From Streptomyces sp. CB02959 (GTDB taxonomy: Bacteria > Actinomycetota > Actinomycetes > Streptomycetales > Streptomycetaceae), in NCBI RefSeq assembly GCF_002803155.1, contig NZ_NNBP01000007.1, positions 25,535-89,534 on the forward strand: 64,000 nucleotides of DNA, given 5' to 3'. The number at the start of each line of letters is the position of its first letter. The stretch's first letter is position 1. Shown piece by piece: positions 42,568-51,670 of this stretch. Both the position numbers and the translations under genes were made by a program. Below the pieces are notes generated by a model. It saw only the letters and a program-made list of their open reading frames with translations. It had not been told where the DNA came from and did no database searches.

Positions 42568-42888
42568 CTACGCCCGGTCCCTGAGTCGGGGCGAGCGCCT
42601 CCAGCCGTCGCCCGTGGCGAACGCCGCCACCAGGTCGGCACCGCGAGCTGCCAGGAGGCGCCTTCGCTCCCAGCGCGAACGCGGCCGGAGGCTTCCCCGG
42701 GTGCCCTGTGACGGGTGCGTGAGAGCGGTAAGGCGCCGACCGGCCTGGGCGAGGTCGGCCAGAATGCGTTCCCGGTGCCGCTCGTTGCGCGCACCGCGCA
42801 GCGCGGTGTACAAGCCCTCGATCTCCGCCACGGCCGCTCCGACGTGCAGATTGGTGCTGGCCATCGACGACATTTCGCCCCGCGCCAC
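42568..42888 (-). CDS. hypothetical small protein
   Basis: GTG at 42888 has an ideal AAGGAGGTCTTAG ribosome-binding site. The 106-residue product begins MARGEMSSMASTNLHVGAAV, then AEIEGLYTALRGARNERHRE and RILADLAQAGRRLTALTH, an amphipathic helical pair. The last 45 residues are Arg-rich and less convincing, so the 3' end may be altered by a frameshift. I do not recognise a family. Confidence 0.55.
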   Translation of the reverse strand: MARGEMSSMASTNLHVGAAVAEIEGLYTALRGARNERHRERILADLAQAGRRLTALTHPSQGTRGSLRPRSRWERRRLLAARGADLVAAFATGDGWRRSPRLRDRA

Positions 42889-43119
42889 CTAAGACCTCCT
42901 TGACATGAACCAACGTCTGGACACTTTCCCAGCTGCGCAACTCTGCAACCCTTCTGTGTGTCACGAAGGCGTACGGAGAACATCCCGGTGCGGTGCGGTG
43001 GCTATGGGTGTGGGTGTGTGCCCGGGGTGCCGCGCCGGGATGGAAATCCGTTGCCGCCCGGACGACTTGGGCCGCGATGGAGCTGGTCATTGTCGTCCGA
43101 GCTGCGGTAGGAAACTCAG

Positions 43120-43665
43120 ATGACTCGTATCCCTGCCTGCGGGCCGGAAGGGCCCATCCGTGCCATGACCACCTCGTGGGCGCCGCCGGCCGTGCGGGCT
43201 GTCCTCTTCGACTTCTCCGGCACCCTGTTCCAGATCGGTACGTATGCAGACCGGATCCGAGCGGCGATGGCGCAACCCGTGGACGACGCGGCGATGGACG
43301 TCATGCTGAGCGGGCTCGAAGCCGGCCTGTCGGACCCCGACGTGATCGAGGCCCAGCGTGGCCGCGACGTGTCCTCAAGCGCACATCGCCATGCCTTCAC
43401 CGCCTGGTACGCCTCGGTTCCCGAGTTGGCGCCGGTCGCCGACGTGCTCTATGGGCAACTGCAGGCCCCCGAGTACTGGGTGCCCTACGCGGACACCGGG
43501 TCCACACTGGTCCGACTGACTCGGAGCGGGGTGGCGCTGGGGGTCGTCAGCGAGGACGGCGGGGCGGCCGCGGCGGGACTGCGCTCGTATGTGCTGCCCG
43601 GTCGAGCCACTCCCGGTTCGTGTCGCGGACTGGATGCGGTGCTCCGCCTGGCCCATCGAGTGTGA
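43120..43665 (+). CDS. truncated HAD-family hydrolase
   Basis: This 181-residue product has HAD motif I, VRAVLFDFSGTLFQIGTYAD, where the second Asp is Ser. The cap region includes GLEAGLSDPDVIEAQRGRDV and TAWYASVPELAPVADVLYGQ. Motif II is near LTRSGVALGVVSEDGG. The sequence then leaves the family. The lysine and acidic motifs III/IV are missing, where HAD proteins normally have another 60-80 residues. It is likely inactive, broken by a frameshift or deletion. AGGAAAC precedes the ATG. Confidence 0.6.
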   Translation: MTRIPACGPEGPIRAMTTSWAPPAVRAVLFDFSGTLFQIGTYADRIRAAMAQPVDDAAMDVMLSGLEAGLSDPDVIEAQRGRDVSSSAHRHAFTAWYASVPELAPVADVLYGQLQAPEYWVPYADTGSTLVRLTRSGVALGVVSEDGGAAAAGLRSYVLPGRATPGSCRGLDAVLRLAHRV

Positions 43666-44019
43666 TCGAGAAGAGGACCCGTGCGGCTTGGAACTCTCAA
43701 CAAGAGTGGGGGACTTGACCTAGTGACCTGAGCATTGGTGATGGTCTCGGGCATTGCGCGCGCCCTGCCGTCATCTCCTCAAGTCCCCGCCGGCCAAGGA
43801 CGGCTACCGGGAGGCCGTGCCTCGGGCCCGCTTGGGGACTGGCGAGGAGCCGCGGCCAGGATGGTGACGGCGGTGATCCCCCGGAGCCCGTCATTCGCCG
43901 GGTGTGCGCTGTCGAGCGGGCACACCCAGGGCACAACACACCGAAAAGCCCTGTGAACCAGTGAGAACCGCCGAGCGTAGTTTTCCCTGTTCCGCAGGGC
44001 TTTCGCGACAAAGCAGCAG

Positions 44020-44227
44020 GTCATCCCCAGCCTCGTGCCATTCGAAGTTGAAAGACAACCGGTAGACCGGCGCATAGGTGACCTGAGTACCCTCGGCCTT
44101 CGCCGAGAAGGCCGACCGCCGAATGACCTCGCTCAGCCGCGGATCCACCCGCCCATCCGGCGAGACGAGAATCGGCTGCCGGTCGCGCAACCCAAGAGCA
44201 CGCTCCCGCTCGGCCAAATCCCCCCAC
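44020..44227 (-). pseudogene. tyrosine-recombinase/integrase N-terminal relic
   Basis: WGDLAERERALGLRDRQPIL, SPDGRVDPRLSEVIRRSAFS and AEGTQVTYAPVYRLSFNFEW match the N-terminal SAM-like domain of a streptomycete site-specific integrase. The catalytic domain is missing. The surrounding 43666-44509 region carries no intact gene. A plus-strand fragment VKALFFLALMRPTDPARTDK (44280-44370) is also orphaned. Confidence 0.55.
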
Positions 44228-44509
44228 CCAGCCGCCGGACCATCATCCGCCGGCGTACCGCCATCACCGACCCAGCAGCTGGTCAAGGCGCTGTTCTTCC
44301 TCGCGCTGATGCGGCCCACCGACCCCGCGCGCACCGACAAACGCCTCAAGTGGCGGTACCGCCGGCACCTGTTTCAGGAAAGTAGCGCGTCGCGTCTTCG
44401 ATGACGGCTCCTTCGGTGGGTGTGTGCGGAGTGGATGCGGACCGGTCGTACGGATGAAGGCGCGCCGCGCGGGCGCAGCGCCCTGCCGGATGCTGCTCTT
44501 CGGTGTCCG

Positions 44510-45205
44510 TCAGTGGCAACGGTGGGGCGGGTCCGCTGGTGGCTCTGGGGTGCCGAGGTCGTCGGAGCGTCCTGCGTGGAGTCGCGGCCACTGGGCGGCA
44601 GGGCGTCCGCCCGGCCACGTCGGTACGGGTCGCCACTCGGGCGAGCCGCCATTGGTCCTGGTATTGGAGCAATATTGCGGCCAGTTGGGGGGTGAGTCCT
44701 CCCACGGCTCCTGGCGTCCGTACGCGGTGAGGTCCATGAGCGCGTAGCTGTAGTCCATCGCCTCGACGCCGCGCCGGGTCGTCCAGTAGGTCTCGAAGAC
44801 GCGGTTGCCGTCGCGGAGGTAGCACACCAGGTGGAACAAGCCGACGGTGCGCCCGACCAGGAGCGCGTCGAGGGACGGTTGCGCCGAGTACCAGGGCATG
44901 CGCCAGTCCATGAACGCGCGGTAGCGCAGGCTCTGCTCGTAGGACGCCTGGGGTTCGGCCCCCTCGACGGCGCCGTTGCGGCCCTGGCAGAAGACCGCGT
45001 AGGTGATGTCGCGGGAATGAAGGTAGGACAGCTCGGCGACCTGGGTGGTGTAGAACGTGCAGCCTTCGCACTGCTCGTCTGCGGGCCGCCGGGGGTTCCA
45101 CATGAAGTAGTAGGCGATGAGCTGTCGGCGTCCTTCGAACGCGTCGAGCAAGGTCACCGGCCCGTGCGGTCCGAGCAGCTCAAGGTTCGCGTCCACCTCG
45201 ACCAT
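44510..45205 (-). CDS. DUF899 thioredoxin-like protein, 5'-truncated
   Basis: The protein has DUF899 features: RRRLPMVEVDANLELLGPHG, LLDAFEGRRQLIAYYFMWNP, CEGCTFYTTQVAEL and AFMDWRMPWYSAQPS. ATG at 45205 has no ribosome-binding site and lies inside the domain. The same frame continues upstream to about 45286 with RLRAREKAHTREADQIAA, which belongs to the family, but no start codon is found there. The 5' end therefore appears deleted. It abuts a truncated plus-strand gene. Confidence 0.65.
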   Translation of the reverse strand: MVEVDANLELLGPHGPVTLLDAFEGRRQLIAYYFMWNPRRPADEQCEGCTFYTTQVAELSYLHSRDITYAVFCQGRNGAVEGAEPQASYEQSLRYRAFMDWRMPWYSAQPSLDALLVGRTVGLFHLVCYLRDGNRVFETYWTTRRGVEAMDYSYALMDLTAYGRQEPWEDSPPNWPQYCSNTRTNGGSPEWRPVPTWPGGRPAAQWPRLHAGRSDDLGTPEPPADPPHRCH

Positions 45206-45285
45206 GGGCAGGCGCCGCCGGGCCGCGGCGATCTGGTCCGCTTCCCGGGTATGCGCCTTCTCCCGTGCGCGCAGCCGGTCCAGTT

Positions 45286-45543
45286 CGGACCTGCGCGTTG
45301 GTCGAAGCCGACCGCGCCCGCCCCGGCACTGCCGAGCACCTGGCTGCGCTGCCCGGCATCACCGTCCTGGACCTCGACCTGCCGGCCGCACTCGCGGTGG
45401 CTCAGCAGCCGTCATGGGCGGCAGCCCACTGCCGGCACGCGGCTCAGCCCACACCGGACCGGCCCGAGGGCGCCATCGTCGCCACCACCGACCCCGCACG
45501 GTGGCACGGGCAGCCCGTCCGAGTCCTCGACCTCAGCCCGTGA
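45286..45543 (+). pseudogene. PIN-domain-like toxin, C-terminal relic
   Basis: CALVEADRARPGTAEHLAAL, ITVLDLDLPAALAVAQQPSW, AAHCRHAAQPTPDRPEGAIV and WHGQPVRVLDLSP form the C-terminus of a streptomycete PIN-like protein. The N-terminal Asp-containing half is missing. The homology starts at about 45286, exactly where the opposite gene loses its own start. 45544-45807 holds nothing recognised. Confidence 0.55.
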
Positions 45544-45807
45544 ACCTCCGGCCGCCGGCACCGCGCCCACGGGGGGAGCACGTCCGCGCCTGGCAGACTG
45601 CCGCAGTGGCGCAGGTCGCTGCCCGACGCCGTTGCTGTGGGGCTGTCGCTGTGGGGCCGTCGCTGTGAGGCTGGTCGAGGAAGCGGATTCCTGACCGGGA
45701 ATCAGCTGCCGTGCCGCACATCGGCACGGGCTTGAGCACAGCGGACCGCCATCGGCGATGTCTCCATCAAACCTGGGGTTCACCCCGATGTGAGCCGAAG
45801 ACGTGGC

Positions 45808-47253
45808 CTAGCGCCACTGGAGCGCAGCGGACCCGAGTGGGGAACGCCGGCCGGGCTGGGGGACCGTGCGCCCGCTGTATGCGAACGGTGTCGCCGGTTC
45901 GGTGAGGGGGCCGAAGTCGGTCCCGGTGGTCGACAGCGCGGCGAGCGGCGCGCGCCCGGGTCGGGGCAGGTCGATGACGTCCTCCCGCGCCAGCAGCCCA
46001 AGTTCCTGCACCCAGTGACACACCCCGGCCAAGGTCACGCGGATCCGCCATGAGCCGCCCTCCGTCGCACGTCGGCGCAGGACCGTTGCGACGGCGGCGG
46101 CCCCGAGGTAGGCGGCGAGGTAGTCGTTGAGCAGGTACGTCGGCGGCAGCGACGGCCGGTCGGTCCACTCCTCGGTGGCGAATCCGCTTGCCGAGCAGGC
46201 GAGTTGGTCGAACCCACCGCGTTCACTCCAGGGGCCGTCGGCGCCCCAGGCATGGTATTCGAGGGTGATGAGTCCGGGGCGGCGCCGGACGAGTTCCTCG
46301 GTCGACGCCCCGTGCCGGGCAAGTCCCCGGTAGGCGTGCACGAAGACGTCCGCGTCCTGGAGCGCGTCGTGGAAGGCCGCACGGTCGTGACCGTCGCGCA
46401 GGTCGCAGTAGGCGTTGCGCTTGCCGCCGCCGGTCATCGCGATCATCGGGATCGGGTCGGGGCGGTCGGGACGCGACAGGTGCAGCACGTCGGCGCCGAA
46501 CTGGGCGAGGAGTCGCGCCGCGACGGGACCCGCGATGACATGGGTGAGATCGAGCACCCGTACGCCCGTGAGCGCCTCATCGGCCTCACCGATCGGCTCC
46601 AGAAGCCGGACCGGCCCGTCACCGACACGTTCGATCTCGACGACCGGGCGCTGCGCCACATACCGCCCCGCGGGGTGCGCAAGCCACTCGTCCCGGCTAC
46701 GTACCACGCAGGCGACGCCGCCCCGGGCGCAGATGGCCTCCTCCAGCGTGAAGGCGTCCCAGTCGGCCGCGGCCTGTGCGATCCCCACCTTGTCGAGCCC
46801 GCACCTCAGCACGGAGCAGACCGCGTCCCGCAGATGCGGGTAGGTGGTGATGATGAAGATCCAGCGGCCGTCGCGCCCCCGGTAGAAGTCGTTGCTGCCG
46901 AGCAGCGACGGATCGTCGAGGAGAGCATCGAGCGGGCGCCCCGAGAGCGTCGTGTGATACGTCGCCATCAGCTGGTCGATCGCGGCCCCGGCCGGTACCT
47001 CCACCTTCTGGTGCCGGTGACCGCGCTGTTCGCCGAGCTTCGCCGTCTGCCGCCCGAAGACACCGATCGCGGCAGACATGGCATCGGCGAGGCGGTGCAC
47101 CGAGGGCACCAGGGGATCGGCCCCGACGACGGTGATGTCCTCGGCCCCCCGGGCCGGATCAGGGTCGCCGAGAGTGTGCAGCAGCCGGGAGACGATCTCG
47201 CCGGTGGATGTCGTCGGCGTCGGCTTGGTCGTGGTCAGTGTGTTCGAGGTCAT
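45808..47253 (-). CDS. class III CoA-transferase family protein
   Basis: This 481-residue protein has GVRVLDLTHVIAGPVAARLL and AQFGADVLHLSRPDRPD, the class III (CaiB/BaiF) CoA-transferase core. It continues with GGGKRNAYCDLRDGHDRAAF and LITLEYHAWGADGPWSERGG. The usual catalytic Asp position after the GKR motif is not certain here. It may transfer CoA between organic acids in catabolism. The downstream IclR regulator probably controls it. Confidence 0.85.
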   Translation of the reverse strand: MTSNTLTTTKPTPTTSTGEIVSRLLHTLGDPDPARGAEDITVVGADPLVPSVHRLADAMSAAIGVFGRQTAKLGEQRGHRHQKVEVPAGAAIDQLMATYHTTLSGRPLDALLDDPSLLGSNDFYRGRDGRWIFIITTYPHLRDAVCSVLRCGLDKVGIAQAAADWDAFTLEEAICARGGVACVVRSRDEWLAHPAGRYVAQRPVVEIERVGDGPVRLLEPIGEADEALTGVRVLDLTHVIAGPVAARLLAQFGADVLHLSRPDRPDPIPMIAMTGGGKRNAYCDLRDGHDRAAFHDALQDADVFVHAYRGLARHGASTEELVRRRPGLITLEYHAWGADGPWSERGGFDQLACSASGFATEEWTDRPSLPPTYLLNDYLAAYLGAAAVATVLRRRATEGGSWRIRVTLAGVCHWVQELGLLAREDVIDLPRPGRAPLAALSTTGTDFGPLTEPATPFAYSGRTVPQPGRRSPLGSAALQWR

Positions 47254-47322
47254 GCCGGGATGCTCGTTCCCAGTACTGCATGAGCGCGCGGATTCACGGA
47301 TATCCGTGAACCGATGCGGACG

Positions 47323-48060
47323 TCACGTCCGCCTCTCCTGGATGTGCGCGAGGAGCCGGGCCGCCGCCCGGTCCAGGCACAGCCGCTCCGAGCGACCGCG
47401 ACGCCGGTGCATCAGAGCGAGGGCCCCCGTGACGACGGAACCCTCGGTGACGGGGATCGCCAGTGCGCTGACCTCGGGATCGGCCAGACCCTCGCTGCGG
47501 CTGATGCGCGATGTGCGGATCGCCGGAAGAGCACGGTGGAACTCGGCGACCGCCTCGGGGTCGTGGCGGGCGAGCTCGTCGAGCAGCCCACCGCGCTCCG
47601 CCTCGTCGGTGAAGGCGAGCAGCAAACGGCCCGCGGCGGTACGCAGCAGCGGCCGGGCGACGTGCCGGTCAGCGAGCGGCACAAGGCGGGGAATCTCGTC
47701 CTCGCCGCCGCGCGCGAGGTACACGGCGTCGAGCCCGACCCGCACCGTGAGCAGCACCGGGGTACCCGCGACGCGGCTCAGTTCGCCGAGCTCGGCCTGA
47801 CTGATCCGCGGGACGACCCGGCCGGCGATGAGGTTGAGGACGTGCGGGGCGGGCCCGAGCCTGAAGCGCCGGTGCTGTTCCAGCAGAAACCCGGTCGCCA
47901 CAAGGCCGTTGACCAGATCCTGCACCGAACTTGCCGGCGCCCCGACCGCCCGCGCCAACTCGGCCACGGTCACCCCGCCCGGCGCCCGCGCGGAGGCCTC
48001 CAGGATCCACGCGACCCGGTCCACCGTACGGTGGCGCCGCCGTCGGCCGTGCTCGCTCAT
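47323..48060 (-). CDS. IclR-family transcriptional regulator
   Basis: This 245-residue protein has an N-terminal winged helix (RVAWILEASARAPGGVTVAE, then LARAVGAPASSVQDLVNGLV). The IclR effector domain follows (GTPVLLTVRVGLDAVYLARG, then GRLLLAFTDEAERGGLLDEL and ISRSEGLADPEVSALAIPVT). It usually senses aromatic or short acids. ATG at 48060 has AGGTGGGCGGG upstream. It precedes the CoA-transferase gene on the same strand by 69 bases, so the two may be one operon. Confidence 0.9.
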   Translation of the reverse strand: MSEHGRRRRHRTVDRVAWILEASARAPGGVTVAELARAVGAPASSVQDLVNGLVATGFLLEQHRRFRLGPAPHVLNLIAGRVVPRISQAELGELSRVAGTPVLLTVRVGLDAVYLARGGEDEIPRLVPLADRHVARPLLRTAAGRLLLAFTDEAERGGLLDELARHDPEAVAEFHRALPAIRTSRISRSEGLADPEVSALAIPVTEGSVVTGALALMHRRRGRSERLCLDRAAARLLAHIQERRT

Positions 48061-48355
48061 CCCGCCCACCTTGACCTTCTTGTGCGTCGCCGGCCGCTCG
48101 CGCCGACACGGCCCGCCGATCCTTTCCCGCACCACCCCGACGAGCAAGTCGTCCCTGCCCCCCCCGCAGACGTCACCAGCCCGGCAGCAGAAGGTGCCAA
48201 CACGGTGACGAGGGAGCAGTAAGTCACGTCGGGCAAGGTCACTGCCGTCCGGTGCTTCGAACTGCTCGCAAGCCCGGTAATCGTCGCCCCCAGGGGCTCG
48301 GCGGAGAGCGCCGGGCCGCCACCCCCAGGTGGTGATCACGTGGCTGGGAAAAGGA
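48061..48355. other. intergenic, nothing recognised
   Basis: No gene is seen between the IclR gene and the promoter at 48356. CTGCTCGCAAGCCCGG at 48262-48277 is the only conspicuous GC-rich half-dyad. Confidence 0.4.
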
Positions 48356-48384
48356 TTGGACGAAACGATGCTCGGGCTTATAGC
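48356..48384 (+). promoter_or_regulatory. strong sigma-70-type promoter of the monooxygenase gene
   Basis: TTGGAC (48356-48361) and TATAGC (48379-48384) are 17 bases apart. The -10 element runs into CTTGCGG, part of the RAE motif as I remember it from rifamycin-inducible genes. The second RAE arm is not conserved here. Confidence 0.55.
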
Positions 48385-48423
48385 TTGCGGTCGACCGTGA
48401 CACCGCCCGAGGAGGTGAGACCC

Positions 48424-48477
48424 ATGAACGCAGTTTCGACGTGGGTGCTCCCCCTTTCGGTCACGGCCGGCGATTGA
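48424..48477 (+). CDS. 17-residue upstream ORF
   Basis: MNAVSTWVLPLSVTAGD follows the perfect ribosome-binding site GAGGAGGTGAGACCC and ends 55 bases before the monooxygenase gene. It lies inside the presumed 5' UTR. It may be a regulatory leader peptide. Confidence 0.5.
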   Translation: MNAVSTWVLPLSVTAGD

Positions 48478-48520
48478 TGTAGGTGTCGCCGGGAGCGCCT
48501 CGCCAACAAGGCTCTCCTGA

Positions 48521-50077
<1,557 letters not shown>

Positions 50078-50339
50078 TTTCGCCTGACCAGCCGAGAAGG
50101 CCCGTGAGAGGAGCGAACGGCCGGAAGCGACTGGCCGGGCGGTGAGCTCCTCGTCCGCCTTGTTGGGACCTTCTCGAGGTACATGGTCTGGTCGTGGAGG
50201 CGGTCCACGAACGCGCACCGGCTGGCATCGCCCGCGTCAGGTACCGAGTACAAGCTCGTGCACCGGGCGCGGGCGAAGTCCTCGGCGGCCTGGCGCAGGC
50301 GCGGCCTTCGCGCCGCCCAGGCCCCGGCCGACCGGGCGA

Positions 50340-50510
50340 CGGACGGCGCTGCTCCGCTCGCACCGGACCTGGCGGCGGAGCTCGTCGTGGACGCGGTCCC
50401 AGGTGCCGCCCGGGGCCACTTGGTGAACCAGCGGTGGGCCGCGTACCAGGGCATCAGATCGCGCGGAAGCATCCGCCACCGGCAGCCCGACCGCAGCACG
50501 TAGAATTTCC
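50340..50510 (-). mobile_element. IS5-family transposase relic
   Basis: Minus-strand frames give VLRSGCRWRMLPRDL, then WYAAHRWFTKW and, after a frameshift, GTWDRVHDELRRQVR. These are the N-terminal DUF4096-like part of an IS5-type transposase. No DDE domain or terminal repeats are seen. A coding-like fragment CAFVDRLHDQTMYLEKVP lies further along at about 50165-50215, with unknown identity. Confidence 0.55.
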
Positions 50511-50731
50511 ACCCCCCTTCGCCCGCCCGGCATCGCGGGAGCGTTCTTTCGCGATGGCGTCGATCCGGGGGCGCAGTGCGGCCGAGCGGCGTGGGGGGAA
50601 TGCGGCGGTGACCAGGCCGCGCAGGCGGCGGTGGTTGCGCGGCACGGAGCCGGAGATTCTGCGGTCCCCTTTTACGTTCTCACCATGTGCCCATGGAGGC
50701 GCCGTCATACGGGGCCGGAACAGTGACGGGC

Positions 50732-51487
50732 ATGAACACGAGCATTCGTGTGAACACGAAACCGAACACGAGACGGCGGATTGTCTCCGTACTCCTGGCC
50801 ATGTCGGCTTCCGCCGTGGTCGTCCCCGCCGCGGCCGCCCAGGAGCCGTCCGGTGCCATGGGCGCTCCCGCGCCGATCAGTTGGGGCGCCTGCCCCAAGG
50901 CCGAGCCGCCTGCCCCCGCCCCCAGCCCGAGGGCGGAGTGCGCGACGGTCGAGGTTCCGGTGGACTGGTCGAAGCCGGAGGGCCCGAAGGTCGGCATCTT
51001 CGTCGCCCGCCACCGGGCCACCGACCCCGCGCGGCGGATCGGCGTCCTGATGTCGAACCCGGGCGGCCCCGGGGCGTCCGGGGCCGATGACGCGTTGTAC
51101 GCGGACGATCCCGTCGAGGGCTACGACCCGGCCATGCTCCAGCGCTTCGACATGGTCGGATTCGACCCGCGCGGCATCGGTCGCAGCCAGAGCGCCGACT
51201 GCGACGAAACGATCGCCGCCTCGATCCCGACCCGCCCCCACAATGCGGCCGAGTTCGAGCGACTGCGCACCCTGAACGGCCAGCTGGCGGAAAGCTGCCT
51301 GAAGCGGACAGGTCCGCTCGCCGCTCACATGGACGGCGAGAGTGTGGCCCGCGACATGGACGCCATCCGCGCCGCGCTCGGCGAGAGCAAGATCAGCTTC
51401 ATCGGCCACTCCTACGGCACGTTCCTCGGCGAGCGTTACGCGCGCCTGTTTCCGGACAGGCTTCGCGCGCTGGCCCCCTCGGCGTAG
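50732..51487 (+). CDS. secreted tripeptidyl-aminopeptidase-like hydrolase, C-terminally truncated
   Basis: This 251-residue product has a signal peptide (RRRIVSVLLAMSASAVVVPA, cleavage near AAAQE). The alpha/beta-hydrolase N-terminal half has GVLMSNPGGPGASGADDALY and [20 protein letters not shown], then the nucleophile elbow ISFIGHSYGTFLGERYARLF. It stops after RLRALAPSA. Relatives have about 480-530 residues, so the Asp and His of the triad are lost and the protein is probably inactive. A strong terminator follows at once. The complete paralogue lies at 58454. Confidence 0.72.
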   Translation: MNTSIRVNTKPNTRRRIVSVLLAMSASAVVVPAAAAQEPSGAMGAPAPISWGACPKAEPPAPAPSPRAECATVEVPVDWSKPEGPKVGIFVARHRATDPARRIGVLMSNPGGPGASGADDALYADDPVEGYDPAMLQRFDMVGFDPRGIGRSQSADCDETIAASIPTRPHNAAEFERLRTLNGQLAESCLKRTGPLAAHMDGESVARDMDAIRAALGESKISFIGHSYGTFLGERYARLFPDRLRALAPSA

Positions 51488-51491
51488 TGAT

Positions 51492-51523
51492 CGGCCCCTC
51501 ACCACCCGGTGAGGGGCCGTTTT
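51492..51523 (+). terminator. intrinsic terminator
   Basis: CGGCCCCTCACC pairs with GGTGAGGGGCCG across an ACCC loop and is followed by TTTT. It lies just after the truncated hydrolase gene. Confidence 0.85.
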
Positions 51524-51670
51524 GCGACCCGCGCCATGAGCGGCGCCGGTCCGAGGGCAACCTGCGGAGTGCAGCGGACGCCCGCAGGTTTCTTGGGACC
51601 GTCGCATTTCGGGTGCGGTTGTCAGTAGCCAGTCGCATCATTCGCTCCTGGCGTACTCCGTGGGCAGGCG

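Noticed and set aside
48262..48400. Complete rifamycin-associated element upstream of the Rox-like gene
   Set aside because: Only partial matches (CTTGCGG, CGCAAGCCC) are found in separate places. A full inverted repeat is not present.
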